From positions 1 to 8,523 of the forward strand of contig DATNHC010000167.1 in the NCBI GenBank assembly GCA_035605155.1: a stretch of DNA of 8,523 bases. Reading direction: 5' to 3'. This document shows positions 1-6,549 of this stretch, piece by piece (within the stretch, counting starts at the first letter, position 1; each line of letters opens with the position of its first letter). The stretch comes from VRUE01 sp035605155 (GTDB lineage Bacteria > Actinomycetota > Thermoleophilia > Solirubrobacterales > 70-9). The notes under the pieces were generated by a model. That model made no database searches, was not told the origin of the DNA, and saw nothing but the letters and a program-made list of their open reading frames with translations. Made by a program: the position numbers and the translations under genes.

Positions 1-2080
1 CCCCCTGGTTCTTGTCCGGCGGGCTGACCATCTCATAAGCGCGGCAGTCGGGCAGGAAGGTGGAGCCCTGCGCCTGGCGAATCGCTTCGTTGGCGCAGTT
101 GCCGGGGTGGCTGATCGGCAGCGGGACGGCGCGGGTGTGCAGCGTTTTGCTGCTGCTGGCGGTCGTCCCGTACTCGTTGGTCGCGACGAGTTTGAAGTAG
201 TAGGTGGTGTCGGGGCTGAGCCCTGACACCACCTGAGAGACCGTGATCGGCGCGGTGCCGCCGCCAATCGCCACGGGAGCGGTGGAGGAGTCGAGCGCCG
301 GCGTCGTGCCGTACTCGAAGGCGTAGGCGGTGGCAGAGTTGCGCGGGTCGATCGTGCCGACCAGGCGGGCTGAGGTGTCGGTCACCTGGATCGCGCCGAC
401 ATCGGTGACGACCGGCGGCACGGACGAGGTTTTGAACTCAGTCGAGCTCGAGACGATGTCCGGCGAGCCGGGTCCCTTGTTGGTGACGACGCGAAACCGG
501 TAGCTGGTGTTCGGAGCTAGGTCGCTGGCCGTAGTGGAAACCGCAACGTCTGTCTGGCCGCCGGAGGTTGCCCCGGACCCTTCCATGGTCCACGTCTGGC
601 CGCCGTCGCTGGAGAGCTCGAGGCGCCAATTTGTCGGCAAAGGGCCGTTGTCCGTGATCGTTGCGCCGATTTCGGCGCTTTCCTCGGTGACGTTCGTCAC
701 CGCAGTCGGCGTCGCGGTTGCGTTCGGGTGGTTGAGCGTTTTGAACGAGACTGGGGCCGATGCGACATCGTTGGCGGGGCTGGACGTCTTGTTGGTGACG
801 ACGCGGAACTCGTAGTTGGTGTTGAGCGAGAGCCCGCTTGCCGTCCCGGATACCCCTACGCCGGTCTGCCCGCCGTCGGTTCTCCCTGCGGCGGCGAGAA
901 TGACGGTCGCGAAGCCGTCAGCGGAGACCTCGAGGCGCCAGTTCGTCGGCGACGTATCGTTGTCGTCGACTGTTCCTTCTACATCCGCGCTGAAATAACT
1001 GATGTTGCTCGCCGCGATCGCTGTGGCGGTCGCATCCGGGAAGCTTGCCGGAGGGCCAAAGACGTGAACTTTGCCGTTGCCCGTGTCGGAGACGTAGACT
1101 TCGTTTGTCCCTTGGTCGACCGCAACGCCTCGGAAGGCCGCGCTCGCGATGCCACCGGCGAAGTCGTAGAGAGGTGCTCCGGTCGAAGCGTTGTAGGCGT
1201 CGACGCGGTCGCTGTGGACGACATAAAGGACGTCTGCGGCGGTATCGACAGCGAGGGCGCGGGTCGCCGCCGGGTCGATTTCGATGGCGGATGCCGGACT
1301 GTACCCGCTGGCGACGGTGTACTTCCAGGTGGCGCCCTGAAATAGCGCGAAGAAGAGATCGCCATTTGAGGCCACGGCAACAGGGCATGGCCCGCCCAAG
1401 GTAGAGGTATCGACGGTGCCCGTGGGGCTGCCGGTCGCGTCGTATTTCCGGATCTTTTGCACGGCGAAGTCGCTGATCCATATCCCGCCAGCCGAGTCGG
1501 TGGCGGCACCGCAGGGATCGCCGAAGTTCGAGCGAGCCACTGGGAAGCCGCTCAGCGAGGCGCCGGTCGAGTCGAAGCCATAGAGTCCGTTTGGCTCCGA
1601 GAGGTAGTAGATGTTGTTGGCGGACGCGAGGGCGGTGTTGTCGACCGCGAGGCCGGGGTCGCCTCCGGTCTGGGCTACGGTCAGAGGAAAGGCACCTCCA
1701 AGAGGCGTGAGCGCCGGTACGTCGAAGGCATGAATTTTCGCCCCTACCCCGTCGAGGACGTACAGCTTGCCGTTCGCCAGATTGAAGGCCAGCTTATTTG
1801 GATCGCCAAAGGACGTCGCCGAGGTGCCGTCTGAACCGATGCTCGCAGTCTTCTCTCGAGTGAGGAAAGCCGCAGCGTTCGGAGCGAGCACAAGCACGGC
1901 GAGGGCGGCGGCGAGCAGCGAGATTGCGAGACCGCCACCGCGATGGAGGACGAGCGTACCGCTCCCCTTGGCGCAAAGGAAGTGTCCCCGGGTTCGATCG
2001 TCGCGGTTGCCGACAGCGAAACCGCGCAGGGGGGAGCCGACGCGGTTGGCGACGGAGGAACGCTTCGCCTGTGCTCTCAC
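1..2080 (-). CDS. Secreted NHL-propeller / fibronectin-III repeat protein (3' end outside the window)
   Basis: The frame is open for 693 codons from a GTG at 2080 and runs off the left edge. The start is supported by AGGAG at 2086-2090, five bases upstream. Residues 51-66 form a hydrophobic segment followed by PNAAAF, a plausible signal-peptide cleavage site near residue 71, so the product is probably exported. Residues about 87-343 contain six NHL-like blades (for example LAVDxxxxxxYVV, GVAVDQGTNEVYVSDTGNGK), consistent with a six-bladed beta-propeller. Residues 347-450 and 451-554 are two related FN3-like repeats sharing PTNWRLE, GGQT and FRVVTNK; a third FN3-like domain at about 555-648 has the usual SGLSPDTTYYFKLVATN signature. 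The visible end, LPDCRAYEMVSPPDKN, resembles the start of a C-terminal domain common in Thermoleophilia surface proteins (recall). Ligand and exact role are unknown. The 50-residue stretch before the hydrophobic core is unusually long and polar/basic. Confidence 0.85.
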   Translation of the reverse strand, partial: MRAQAKRSSVANRVGSPLRGFAVGNRDDRTRGHFLCAKGSGTLVLHRGGGLAISLLAAALAVLVLAPNAAAFLTREKTASIGSDGTSATSFGDPNKLAFNLANGKLYVLDGVGAKIHAFDVPALTPLGGAFPLTVAQTGGDPGLAVDNTALASANNIYYLSEPNGLYGFDSTGASLSGFPVARSNFGDPCGAATDSAGGIWISDFAVQKIRKYDATGSPTGTVDTSTLGGPCPVAVASNGDLFFALFQGATWKYTVASGYSPASAIEIDPAATRALAVDTAADVLYVVHSDRVDAYNASTGAPLYDFAGGIASAAFRGVAVDQGTNEVYVSDTGNGKVHVFGPPASFPDATATAIAASNISYFSADVEGTVDDNDTSPTNWRLEVSADGFATVILAAAGRTDGGQTGVGVSGTASGLSLNTNYEFRVVTNKTSSPANDVASAPVSFKTLNHPNATATPTAVTNVTEESAEIGATITDNGPLPTNWRLELSSDGGQTWTMEGSGATSGGQTDVAVSTTASDLAPNTSYRFRVVTNKGPGSPDIVSSSTEFKTSSVPPVVTDVGAIQVTDTSARLVGTIDPRNSATAYAFEYGTTPALDSSTAPVAIGGGTAPITVSQVVSGLSPDTTYYFKLVATNEYGTTASSSKTLHTRAVPLPISHPGNCANEAIRQAQGSTFLPDCRAYEMVSPPDKNQG
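419..730 (-). repeat. FN3-like tandem repeat unit 2 (104 codons)
   Basis: Residues 451-554 of the secreted protein, the second copy of the 312-nt unit. It keeps PTNWRLELS, GGQT and FRVVTNK at the same offsets as unit 1. The third FN3-like domain that follows is clearly different in sequence (SGLSPDTTYYFKL), so only these two copies come from a recognisable recent duplication. Confidence 0.8.
731..1042 (-). repeat. FN3-like tandem repeat unit 1 (104 codons)
   Basis: Residues 347-450 of the secreted protein. It aligns without gaps to the next unit at an exact 312-nt offset. Shared anchors are PTNWRLE, GGQT and NTxYxFRVVTNK. At the DNA level, 'gttggtgacgacgcg' at 791 matches 479, and 'ctcgaggcgcca' at 929 matches 617. 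This indicates an internal domain duplication with later divergence. Confidence 0.8.
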
Positions 2081-2221
2081 ACTCTCTCCTTGTCCCGTGA
2101 GCCCCTCTGCCCGCCGCTTCCCTTTGCGGCTTCCGCGAGGCTCGGTTGTCCCTGTACTGCTTGTTTCCCTTAATCACTTGTGGTTGTGGACAGTTCCTAA
2201 AAGATGCTGTCTGTACCGCAA

Positions 2222-2244
2222 GTGGGGTCAGTGAAGCACCCCAC
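2222..2244. promoter_or_regulatory. Perfect inverted repeat, candidate operator
   Basis: GTGGGGT (2222-2228) and ACCCCAC (2238-2244) are perfect 7-bp arms around a 9-nt centre. The centre covers the candidate -10 of the secreted-protein promoter, a typical repressor position. It could instead be a terminator for the two minus-strand TetR genes ending at 2336, but no T-run follows it directly in that direction (the nearest TTTT is about 17 nt away). The rest of 2081-2335 holds no convincing gene. Confidence 0.4.
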
Positions 2245-2252
2245 CCAGGGAT

Positions 2253-2293
2253 TGTCAAGCAGAAGTTCCCAAAAGAAAAAGACTGTTCCCAAA
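2253..2293 (-). promoter_or_regulatory. GTTCCCA direct repeats next to a -35-like TTGACA
   Basis: On the minus strand TTTGGGAAC occurs at 2293-2285 and again at 2273-2265, exactly 20 bp apart (two helical turns). A consensus TTGACA follows at 2258-2253. A weak -10 candidate, TTCACT, lies 17 bp further at 2235-2230. A degenerate third copy, TTTTAGGAAC, is at 2202-2193. The arrangement fits a promoter for the secreted-protein gene with a regulator bound just upstream of -35. The spacing is seen in the sequence; the function is inferred, and the -10 is poor. Confidence 0.4.
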
Positions 2294-2335
2294 GTGATTC
2301 CCTGGGCAGATGCGCGGGTACCGAGAGGAGGCCTG

Positions 2336-2995
2336 TCAGGCTGCTTGACGCGCCAAACGACTTGCCTCTTCTCTCCCCAAATACGGCGCGAGGATGAACT
2401 CGGCAAAGTCGGGGAGGAGCTGCTCGAGTTGCTCGGCTTCGCCGGCCGCCACCTTGCGCGAGGCGAGCAGGACGAGGGCGCCGAGCGTCGACTCCTCGGT
2501 GGTGGGCGGCAGCTCGCGCTGATCCCGGCGGACCTCCCGACCATTCTCGAGCAAGGGCACGATTTCACGCACGGCATCGTGGAAACGAGCCGAAACAACC
2601 GGGCCGGCGCTCTGCGATTCGACCAGGCAGAGGCGCGCGAGGCCGGGCTCTGCGGCGAAGAAGGAGAGTACGGTGCGCGAGGCTGCGATGGCCTGCGTTG
2701 GCCAGTCTCCCAACCCAGCCACCGCTTCAACCGCCAGCTCGCGAATGTGGCTGACCACGACCTCGAAGGCGGCGAGGAAGCACTCCTCCCTGCTCTCGAA
2801 GTTCGCGTAGAAGACGCGGCGCGAGACCCGGGCCTGCCTGGTGATGTCGGTGATCGTCACCTTCGGGTAGCCCCGCTCGGCCACCGCCGCAGCCAGCCCG
2901 GCGATCAGGCGCTCGCGTTGGTTGTGCGCCACCTGCTCACGGCTGAAGCCGTGGCGGCCCGCGGGCAGCGGGCCAAGCGTCTCCTCCTCGGCCAT
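2336..2995 (-). CDS. TetR/AcrR-family transcriptional regulator (class A)
   Basis: A 219-residue protein, normal length for TetR. Residues about 12-24 carry the GRHGFSRE leader. The helix-turn-helix covers about 27-75 and ends in VSRRVFYANF and SREECFLAAF, the standard recognition helix and helix-4 region. The C-terminal ligand/dimer domain has ARLCLVESQSAGP, VPLLENGRE and the terminal LLPDFAEFILAPYLG shared by the neighbouring TetRs. It should act as a ligand-responsive DNA-binding dimer in the cytoplasm; ligand and targets are unknown. The ATG lies 16 bp after the stop of the upstream TetR gene, so the two are probably one transcript; no good ribosome binding site is seen. It is closest in look to the C-terminal half of the double TetR at 5160-6518. 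Confidence 0.92.
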   Translation of the reverse strand: MAEEETLGPLPAGRHGFSREQVAHNQRERLIAGLAAAVAERGYPKVTITDITRQARVSRRVFYANFESREECFLAAFEVVVSHIRELAVEAVAGLGDWPTQAIAASRTVLSFFAAEPGLARLCLVESQSAGPVVSARFHDAVREIVPLLENGREVRRDQRELPPTTEESTLGALVLLASRKVAAGEAEQLEQLLPDFAEFILAPYLGREEASRLARQAA

Positions 2996-3011
2996 CGGCG
3001 CCGTGACCTAT

Positions 3012-3689
3012 CTAGGCCGAGGCTGCCTCTGCCCCGCCCGCCTCGCGGGCGGCGGCGTCCTCGCCGACGTACGGGCGCAGGAGGAACTCGAGCGCCTCGG
3101 GCAGCAGCGCGCGCAGTTGGCTCTCCTCGCCGGCGATCAGGCGCTGGTTGATCACCCAGAGCACACCGCCGACCAAAGTGTCCTCGAGCGTGTCGGGCAG
3201 CCGGTCGCTGCGCGGGTTGAGCTCGCGCCCCGGCCGCAGTAGCGGCGTGAAGCGCTTCAACGCGGCCTCGTGGCGGGCGGCCGCCTTTGGTCCCGCCGTC
3301 GGCGCCTCCACCAGACAGGCACGGGCGACGTTGGGATGCGCAGCCACCTCCTGCAGCAGGGCCCCGAGGCCGGCGCCGACCTTGTCGGGCCAGGGCCCGT
3401 CTTCGCGATCGAAGGCTTCCTCGACCACGTAGACGGTGCGCTCGACCGCCGCATCGAGCAACGCCAGGAAGGCCTCCTGCTTGTCCTCGAAGTGCTTGTA
3501 GAAGGTCGCGTAGCCGACCCGCGCGCGGCGTACGATCTGCTCGATCGTCGTGTTCGCGTAGGCCTGTTCCGCGACCAGCTCAGCAGTAGCCTCGAGGATC
3601 CGCCGTCGTTGGTCGGCGGCTGCCTCGGCCCGGCTGACCGGCTCGGCGCCGGGCGGCTGCCGCGAGGCCTTTCCAGGCAATGCGCGCAC
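3012..3689 (-). CDS. TetR/AcrR-family transcriptional regulator (class A)
   Basis: A 225-residue protein starting with GTG at 3689. The helix-turn-helix is at about residues 27-75, with TTIEQIVRRARVGYATFYKHF as the second and recognition helices; the Phe-Tyr pair is intact. The C-terminal domain has ARACLVEAPTAGP, FTPLLRPGRE and LLPEALEFLLRPYVG, the class A signatures of this cluster. It lacks the GRHG leader found in its paralogues. The tail is Ala/Glu-rich. No Shine-Dalgarno precedes the GTG, but TATCCT ends six bases upstream, fitting a leaderless transcript. It is divergent from the TetR at 3776 and probably heads a two-gene operon with the TetR at 2336-2995. Ligand is unknown. Confidence 0.92.
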   Translation of the reverse strand: MRALPGKASRQPPGAEPVSRAEAAADQRRRILEATAELVAEQAYANTTIEQIVRRARVGYATFYKHFEDKQEAFLALLDAAVERTVYVVEEAFDREDGPWPDKVGAGLGALLQEVAAHPNVARACLVEAPTAGPKAAARHEAALKRFTPLLRPGRELNPRSDRLPDTLEDTLVGGVLWVINQRLIAGEESQLRALLPEALEFLLRPYVGEDAAAREAGGAEAASA

Positions 3690-3775
3690 GGGGTCAGGAT
3701 AGCGCGCGTTCCCATTGGTACGAAGTGAGTATATGAAGTGGTGAAAGTTCCCAAAAATGGGCTAAGGTACCCCGA
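3690..3775. promoter_or_regulatory. Divergent promoter region between two TetR genes with GTTCCCA boxes
   Basis: Minus promoter: TATCCT at 3701-3696, six bases before the GTG at 3689, with a weak -35 TTCGTA at 3724-3719 (17-bp spacer). Plus promoter: TAAGGT at 3763-3768, seven bases before the GTG at 3776, with -35 candidate GTGAAA at 3741-3746 (16-bp spacer). GTTCCCA occurs at 3708-3714 inside the minus spacer and at 3747-3753 inside the plus spacer. The second is part of CCCA-aaaa-TGGG (3750-3761). The positions suggest repression by a protein bound between -35 and -10. Hexamers match consensus only partly, so calls are tentative. Confidence 0.5.
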
Positions 3776-4447
3776 GTGGATGCCCCGCCTACACTGCGCG
3801 CGGTCAGGTCCTGGGACGAGGCCATCCCGCAGCGCACGTCGGACGAGGGGACGTTGGAAGCGATGCTGCTCAGCGTCGGCGCCCGCGGCTACGAGCAGGC
3901 CAGCGTGCAAGAAGTGCTGGAGCGCTCGGGCATCTCCAGGGAGCGCTTCCAACGTCGTTTCGGCGGCAAGCAGGCCTGCTTCGCCGAGGCCTATGAGATG
4001 GCGGCGGAGAGGCTCTGCGCGGAAGTGCTCGAGGCGGGCCGCGCGGCCGAGAGCTGGCGAGCGGGTTTCCGCGCCGCCCTCGCCCGACTGCTGCGTACGG
4101 TCGCCGAGCAGCCTCTGCTGGCCAAGGCGCTTCTGATCGAGGTGCGGGCCGCTCGTGGGCCGGCCTGGGAGAAGCACCAGCAGATCGTCGAGCGCTTCGC
4201 AGCGGCGATCGACTCCGCCCGCCGCCAGCCCGGGGCCCGCCCGACCGCCACGCCGCTCACCGCCCAATTCGTCGTCGGCTCGATCGAGGAAGCGCTGAGC
4301 GCCGAGATCGGCGCCGGTCGCACCGCCAAGGTCGAGCGTCTGCTTGCCGACCTCGCCCACCTGGCGATCCTCAACTACTTCGGTGAAGACGAGGCCTGGC
4401 TCGAGCTCGGCTCAGCGGGGCTCCAGCCACTCGAGCCGAGCGCTTGA
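3776..4447 (+). CDS. TetR-family-like regulator, divergent (class B)
   Basis: A 223-residue protein with GTG start. TetR helix-turn-helix fold at about residues 23-70 (ASVQEVLERSGISRERF). The recognition helix reads RERFQRRFGGKQACF, so the usual Tyr after Phe is Gln. The C-terminal domain has AKALLIEVRAARGP, AAIDSARR and a degenerate end motif LLADLAHLAILNYFG, which place it in class B of this cluster. It stands head-to-head with the class A gene at 3012-3689 across an 86-bp shared promoter region, and its stop is only 3 bp from the stop of the convergent toxin gene. Start support is a -10-like TAAGGT seven bases upstream (leaderless) or a weak AAGG. The altered helix may reduce or change DNA binding; partnership with the class A neighbour is an inference. 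Confidence 0.88.
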   Translation: MDAPPTLRAVRSWDEAIPQRTSDEGTLEAMLLSVGARGYEQASVQEVLERSGISRERFQRRFGGKQACFAEAYEMAAERLCAEVLEAGRAAESWRAGFRAALARLLRTVAEQPLLAKALLIEVRAARGPAWEKHQQIVERFAAAIDSARRQPGARPTATPLTAQFVVGSIEEALSAEIGAGRTAKVERLLADLAHLAILNYFGEDEAWLELGSAGLQPLEPSA

Positions 4448-4450
4448 GCC

Positions 4451-4840
4451 CTACCAGAGGACGCGGTTGGGGTCTGAGTCGCGCAGCTTGCGGTCGGCGC
4501 TCACAAGGCGCGCATCGTGCTCCACCGCGGTCGCATAGATAAGCCGATCGACTGGGTCTCCATGGAACACGGTGGGGTCCAGGGACCCCGCCCGCAGGGC
4601 GACCGAGACGGTTGGCGCGATCGCCCGCACCTCGAGCACGTTCAGGACGTCGCCAATCCATTTCTCGACGGATCGGTCCATTGAGAGTCGCCCGCGCGCC
4701 ACCAGGTAGGCGATCTCCTGAACCGAGGCGATGCTGATCCCCAGCTCATGGTCGGACTCGATCGCCTTGCGAGCGGCCGAGCTCAACCTGTCACGGGCCC
4801 CGGCCAGCCAGACAAAGGCGTGCGTGTCGAGCAGGATCAC
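4451..4840 (-). CDS. vapC: VapC-like PIN-domain toxin (ribonuclease)
   Basis: A 129-residue PIN-domain protein, full length for the family. It begins MILLDTHAFVWL, with Asp5 as the first metal ligand. Glu42 lies in SVQEIAYL, Asp95/Asp98 in HGDPVDRLIYATA, and Asp116 in RLVSADRKL, giving the acidic quartet of Mg2+-dependent PIN nucleases. VapC-type toxins usually cut tRNA or rRNA and stop translation; the actual target here cannot be read from sequence. Its ATG overlaps the stop of the antitoxin by four bases (ATGA), implying translational coupling. The stop is 3 bp from the stop of the convergent TetR gene, leaving no room for separate terminators. Confidence 0.93.
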   Translation of the reverse strand: MILLDTHAFVWLAGARDRLSSAARKAIESDHELGISIASVQEIAYLVARGRLSMDRSVEKWIGDVLNVLEVRAIAPTVSVALRAGSLDPTVFHGDPVDRLIYATAVEHDARLVSADRKLRDSDPNRVLW

Positions 4841-5073
4841 TCCTGCTCCATGTCCCAGGGGCCCATCGAGAAGTCGATCAGCTCGTCATCGGAGATATCG
4901 AACTTGACGCTGCCTTGCAGGTCGTCGGCACGCAGCGGCGGCTCGACCCGGGCCACCGGCCGGCCGTGCTTGGTGATGACCAGTGTCTCGCCGGTTTCCG
5001 CCACCTCGTCAAGCAGCCGTAGGCAGCGGGCCTTGAACTGGCTGGCGCTGATTTCTCGAAGGACCTGGCTCAT
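4837..5073 (-). CDS. Phd/YefM-type antitoxin, partner of the PIN toxin
   Basis: A 78-residue protein read from the ATG at 5073: MSQVLREISASQFKARCLRL is a typical Phd/YefM N-terminus, and TGETLVITKHGRPVARVEP is the family's hallmark beta-strand segment. The acidic C-terminus (about residues 50-78, SDDELIDFSMGPWDMEQE) is the expected toxin-binding tail. The N-terminal domain should dimerise and repress its own operon. The frame is open further up to an ATG at 5118 (93 residues), and ATGs also occur at 5085 and 5079. I prefer 5073 because the added residues would be encoded by the operator repeats and do not look like the family. There is no Shine-Dalgarno at 5073. Confidence 0.88.
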   Translation of the reverse strand: MSQVLREISASQFKARCLRLLDEVAETGETLVITKHGRPVARVEPPLRADDLQGSVKFDISDDELIDFSMGPWDMEQE

Positions 5074-5099
5074 GACCATGGTCATATTACCATGGTCAT
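5072..5099. promoter_or_regulatory. Tandem palindromic operator of the toxin-antitoxin operon
   Basis: ATGACCATGGTCAT at 5072-5085 is a perfect 14-bp palindrome. It is followed directly by ATTACCATGGTCAT at 5086-5099, identical at 13 of 14 positions and centred on the same ACCATGGT. On the minus strand TAATAT (5089-5084), a -10-like hexamer, spans the junction of the copies. This is the expected layout for cooperative autorepression by antitoxin dimers. No clear -35 was found. The -10 ends close to the ATGs at 5079 and 5073, suggesting a very short or absent leader. Confidence 0.65.
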
Positions 5100-5159
5100 T
5101 GACTAGAAGCTGCCGCATCCCCTCTTAAGGGGCAGGGCACAGAAACTCTCCCCCGCAGC

Positions 5160-6518
5160 TCAGCCCTTCTCGGCGGCGATCTTCGCCGCCGCCTCGCTGC
5201 CCAGGTAGGGGGTCAGCGTGAACTCGACCAGGTCGGGCAGCAGCTCCTCGAGCTCCTCGGTCTTGCCGGCGATGATGCGGCGTGAGATCAGCGAGACCAT
5301 GCCGCCGACCAGGGCCTCCTCGGTGGTCGGCGAGAGGCGGGCGAGAACCTCGGGTGGGCGGCCCTCGCGGCCGCTCTGGAAGTAGGGGACGAAGCTTTGA
5401 ATCGCCGCGTCGTAGCGCTCCACGACGACCGGACCGGCGACCAGGGCCTCGACCATGCAGAGCCGGGCCAGGTGCGGCTCTGCGGCGAGGAACTCGAGCA
5501 TCGCGGCAATCCCGGCGCGCACCGCGTGCGGCCAGTCCTCACTCGACTCGAAGCCCGCCGAGACGCGTTCCTGCAGCTGCTCCATCACCGTGTCGTAGGC
5601 GGCAACGAAGCACTCGTCCTTGCTCGAGAAGTGCTCGTAGAACGTTCGCCGCGAGACGGCAGCGTGGCGCGTGATGTGGGCAATCGTCGTACCCGAGTAG
5701 CCATTTTCGGCAATCGCCTCGGCGAGACCGGCGATCAGCCGCTCTCGCTGGTTGTGGACGACGAACTCTCGGGGCAGCCCGTGACGACCCGGTGGCAGGC
5801 GCGCCAGCTCGGGCGGGTAATCCTCTGCAGCAACCTTCGGCTCGCCCGATTTCCGGGAGGACTTCTTGGCCACATCCCGACCATATCGCGCCTTAGGCTC
5901 GAACCCACGCGCTAGCTCAGCTAGACCCGCATCGATACCGAGGTAGGGCATCACGGCGGCCGACATCAGCTGCGGCACAAGCGCCGGCAGCTCGTCCGCC
6001 TGGCCCCGCACCACCTTCGCGTATACCTGGCCGTAGGCGGAACCGGCGAGCGCCTCGGCGGTGGTGTGCGGTACCGCTTCCGAGTCCTCCATCTCGTTGC
6101 GCCCGGCGTCGATCAGCGAGGCGATCACCCGCATCGTCATGTCGCGCCGAGCACGGGCCGCGTCGCCCGCAGCCAGCACCTCGACCGCGAAATGAGCCCG
6201 ACTCGGATCGTTGCGCAAACGCTCGACGATCTCGCAGGCGACCGCGCGCAGCCGGTCGGGCCAGCGCTCCTCACTCTGGAAGGCGCTCAGCATCTCGACC
6301 ATGCACTCCTCGTTTATGTCCTGCCAGGCGGAGAGGAAGCAGTCGTACTTGCTGCGGAAGTGGCGGGCGAAGGCGGGCCGGTCGAGGCCGGCGCGCTCAA
6401 TGATCAGCTCGATCGAAGTTTCGGCATAGCCGCGCTCGGCGGCGATCTCGATCAGGGCCTCGACGATGCGCTCGCGCTCGGGACTGGCGGCGCGCTCGCG
6501 GGTCTCCAAATCAAGCAC
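5160..6518 (-). CDS. Double TetR regulator: two complete TetR modules in one chain (B then A)
   Basis: A 452-residue protein, about twice normal TetR length. Module 1: helix-turn-helix at about 13-62 with GLDRPAFARHFRSKYDCFL, where the usual Tyr after Phe is Ala, then a class B C-terminal domain (IASLIDAGR, LVPQLMSAAVMPYLG) to about 203. Linker at about 204-238 is basic and polar (AKKSSRKSGEPK). Module 2: leader LPPGRHGLPREFVVHNQRER at 241-260, helix-turn-helix to about 305 with VSRRTFYEHF, then a class A domain (ARLCMVEALVAGP, FVPYFQSGRE, LLPDLVEFTLTPYLG). Both halves look intact, with no stop or frameshift between them. The GTG at 6518 has no good ribosome binding site and lies 31 bp after the stop of the upstream TetR gene, so it is probably its operon partner. 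One chain could fold as a pseudo-dimer with two unlike DNA-binding heads (inference). Confidence 0.92.
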   Translation of the reverse strand: MLDLETRERAASPERERIVEALIEIAAERGYAETSIELIIERAGLDRPAFARHFRSKYDCFLSAWQDINEECMVEMLSAFQSEERWPDRLRAVACEIVERLRNDPSRAHFAVEVLAAGDAARARRDMTMRVIASLIDAGRNEMEDSEAVPHTTAEALAGSAYGQVYAKVVRGQADELPALVPQLMSAAVMPYLGIDAGLAELARGFEPKARYGRDVAKKSSRKSGEPKVAAEDYPPELARLPPGRHGLPREFVVHNQRERLIAGLAEAIAENGYSGTTIAHITRHAAVSRRTFYEHFSSKDECFVAAYDTVMEQLQERVSAGFESSEDWPHAVRAGIAAMLEFLAAEPHLARLCMVEALVAGPVVVERYDAAIQSFVPYFQSGREGRPPEVLARLSPTTEEALVGGMVSLISRRIIAGKTEELEELLPDLVEFTLTPYLGSEAAAKIAAEKG

Positions 6519-6549
6519 TAGCGCATGGGACCCCCGATCCCTGCCTTGA

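Noticed and set aside
728..1509. Several overlapping frames on both strands of 187-205 codons
   Set aside because: All lie inside the continuous minus-strand frame of the NHL/FN3 protein, which has clear domains; the shadows have none.
2222..2244. The inverted repeat as an intrinsic terminator of the minus-strand TetR operon
   Set aside because: The stem is perfect but the following minus-strand bases (TTGCGG) lack a T-run, and it overlaps a promoter-like region. I kept it as a candidate operator, with the terminator as an alternative.
2204..3151. A 315-codon plus-strand open frame
   Set aside because: It is antisense to the TetR gene at 2336-2995, with a low-complexity Arg/Gly-rich translation and no family features.
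3257..4360. A 367-codon open frame on the minus strand spanning both divergent TetR genes and their promoter
   Set aside because: It is antisense to the 3776-4447 TetR and out of frame with the 3012-3689 TetR; its translation is Arg/Ser/Ala-rich with no recognisable domain. It is a GC-rich shadow frame.
5119..5132. CCCCT-cttA-AGGGG-like inverted repeat between the antitoxin and the double TetR
   Set aside because: Only 5-bp arms and no T-run; too weak for a terminator call.
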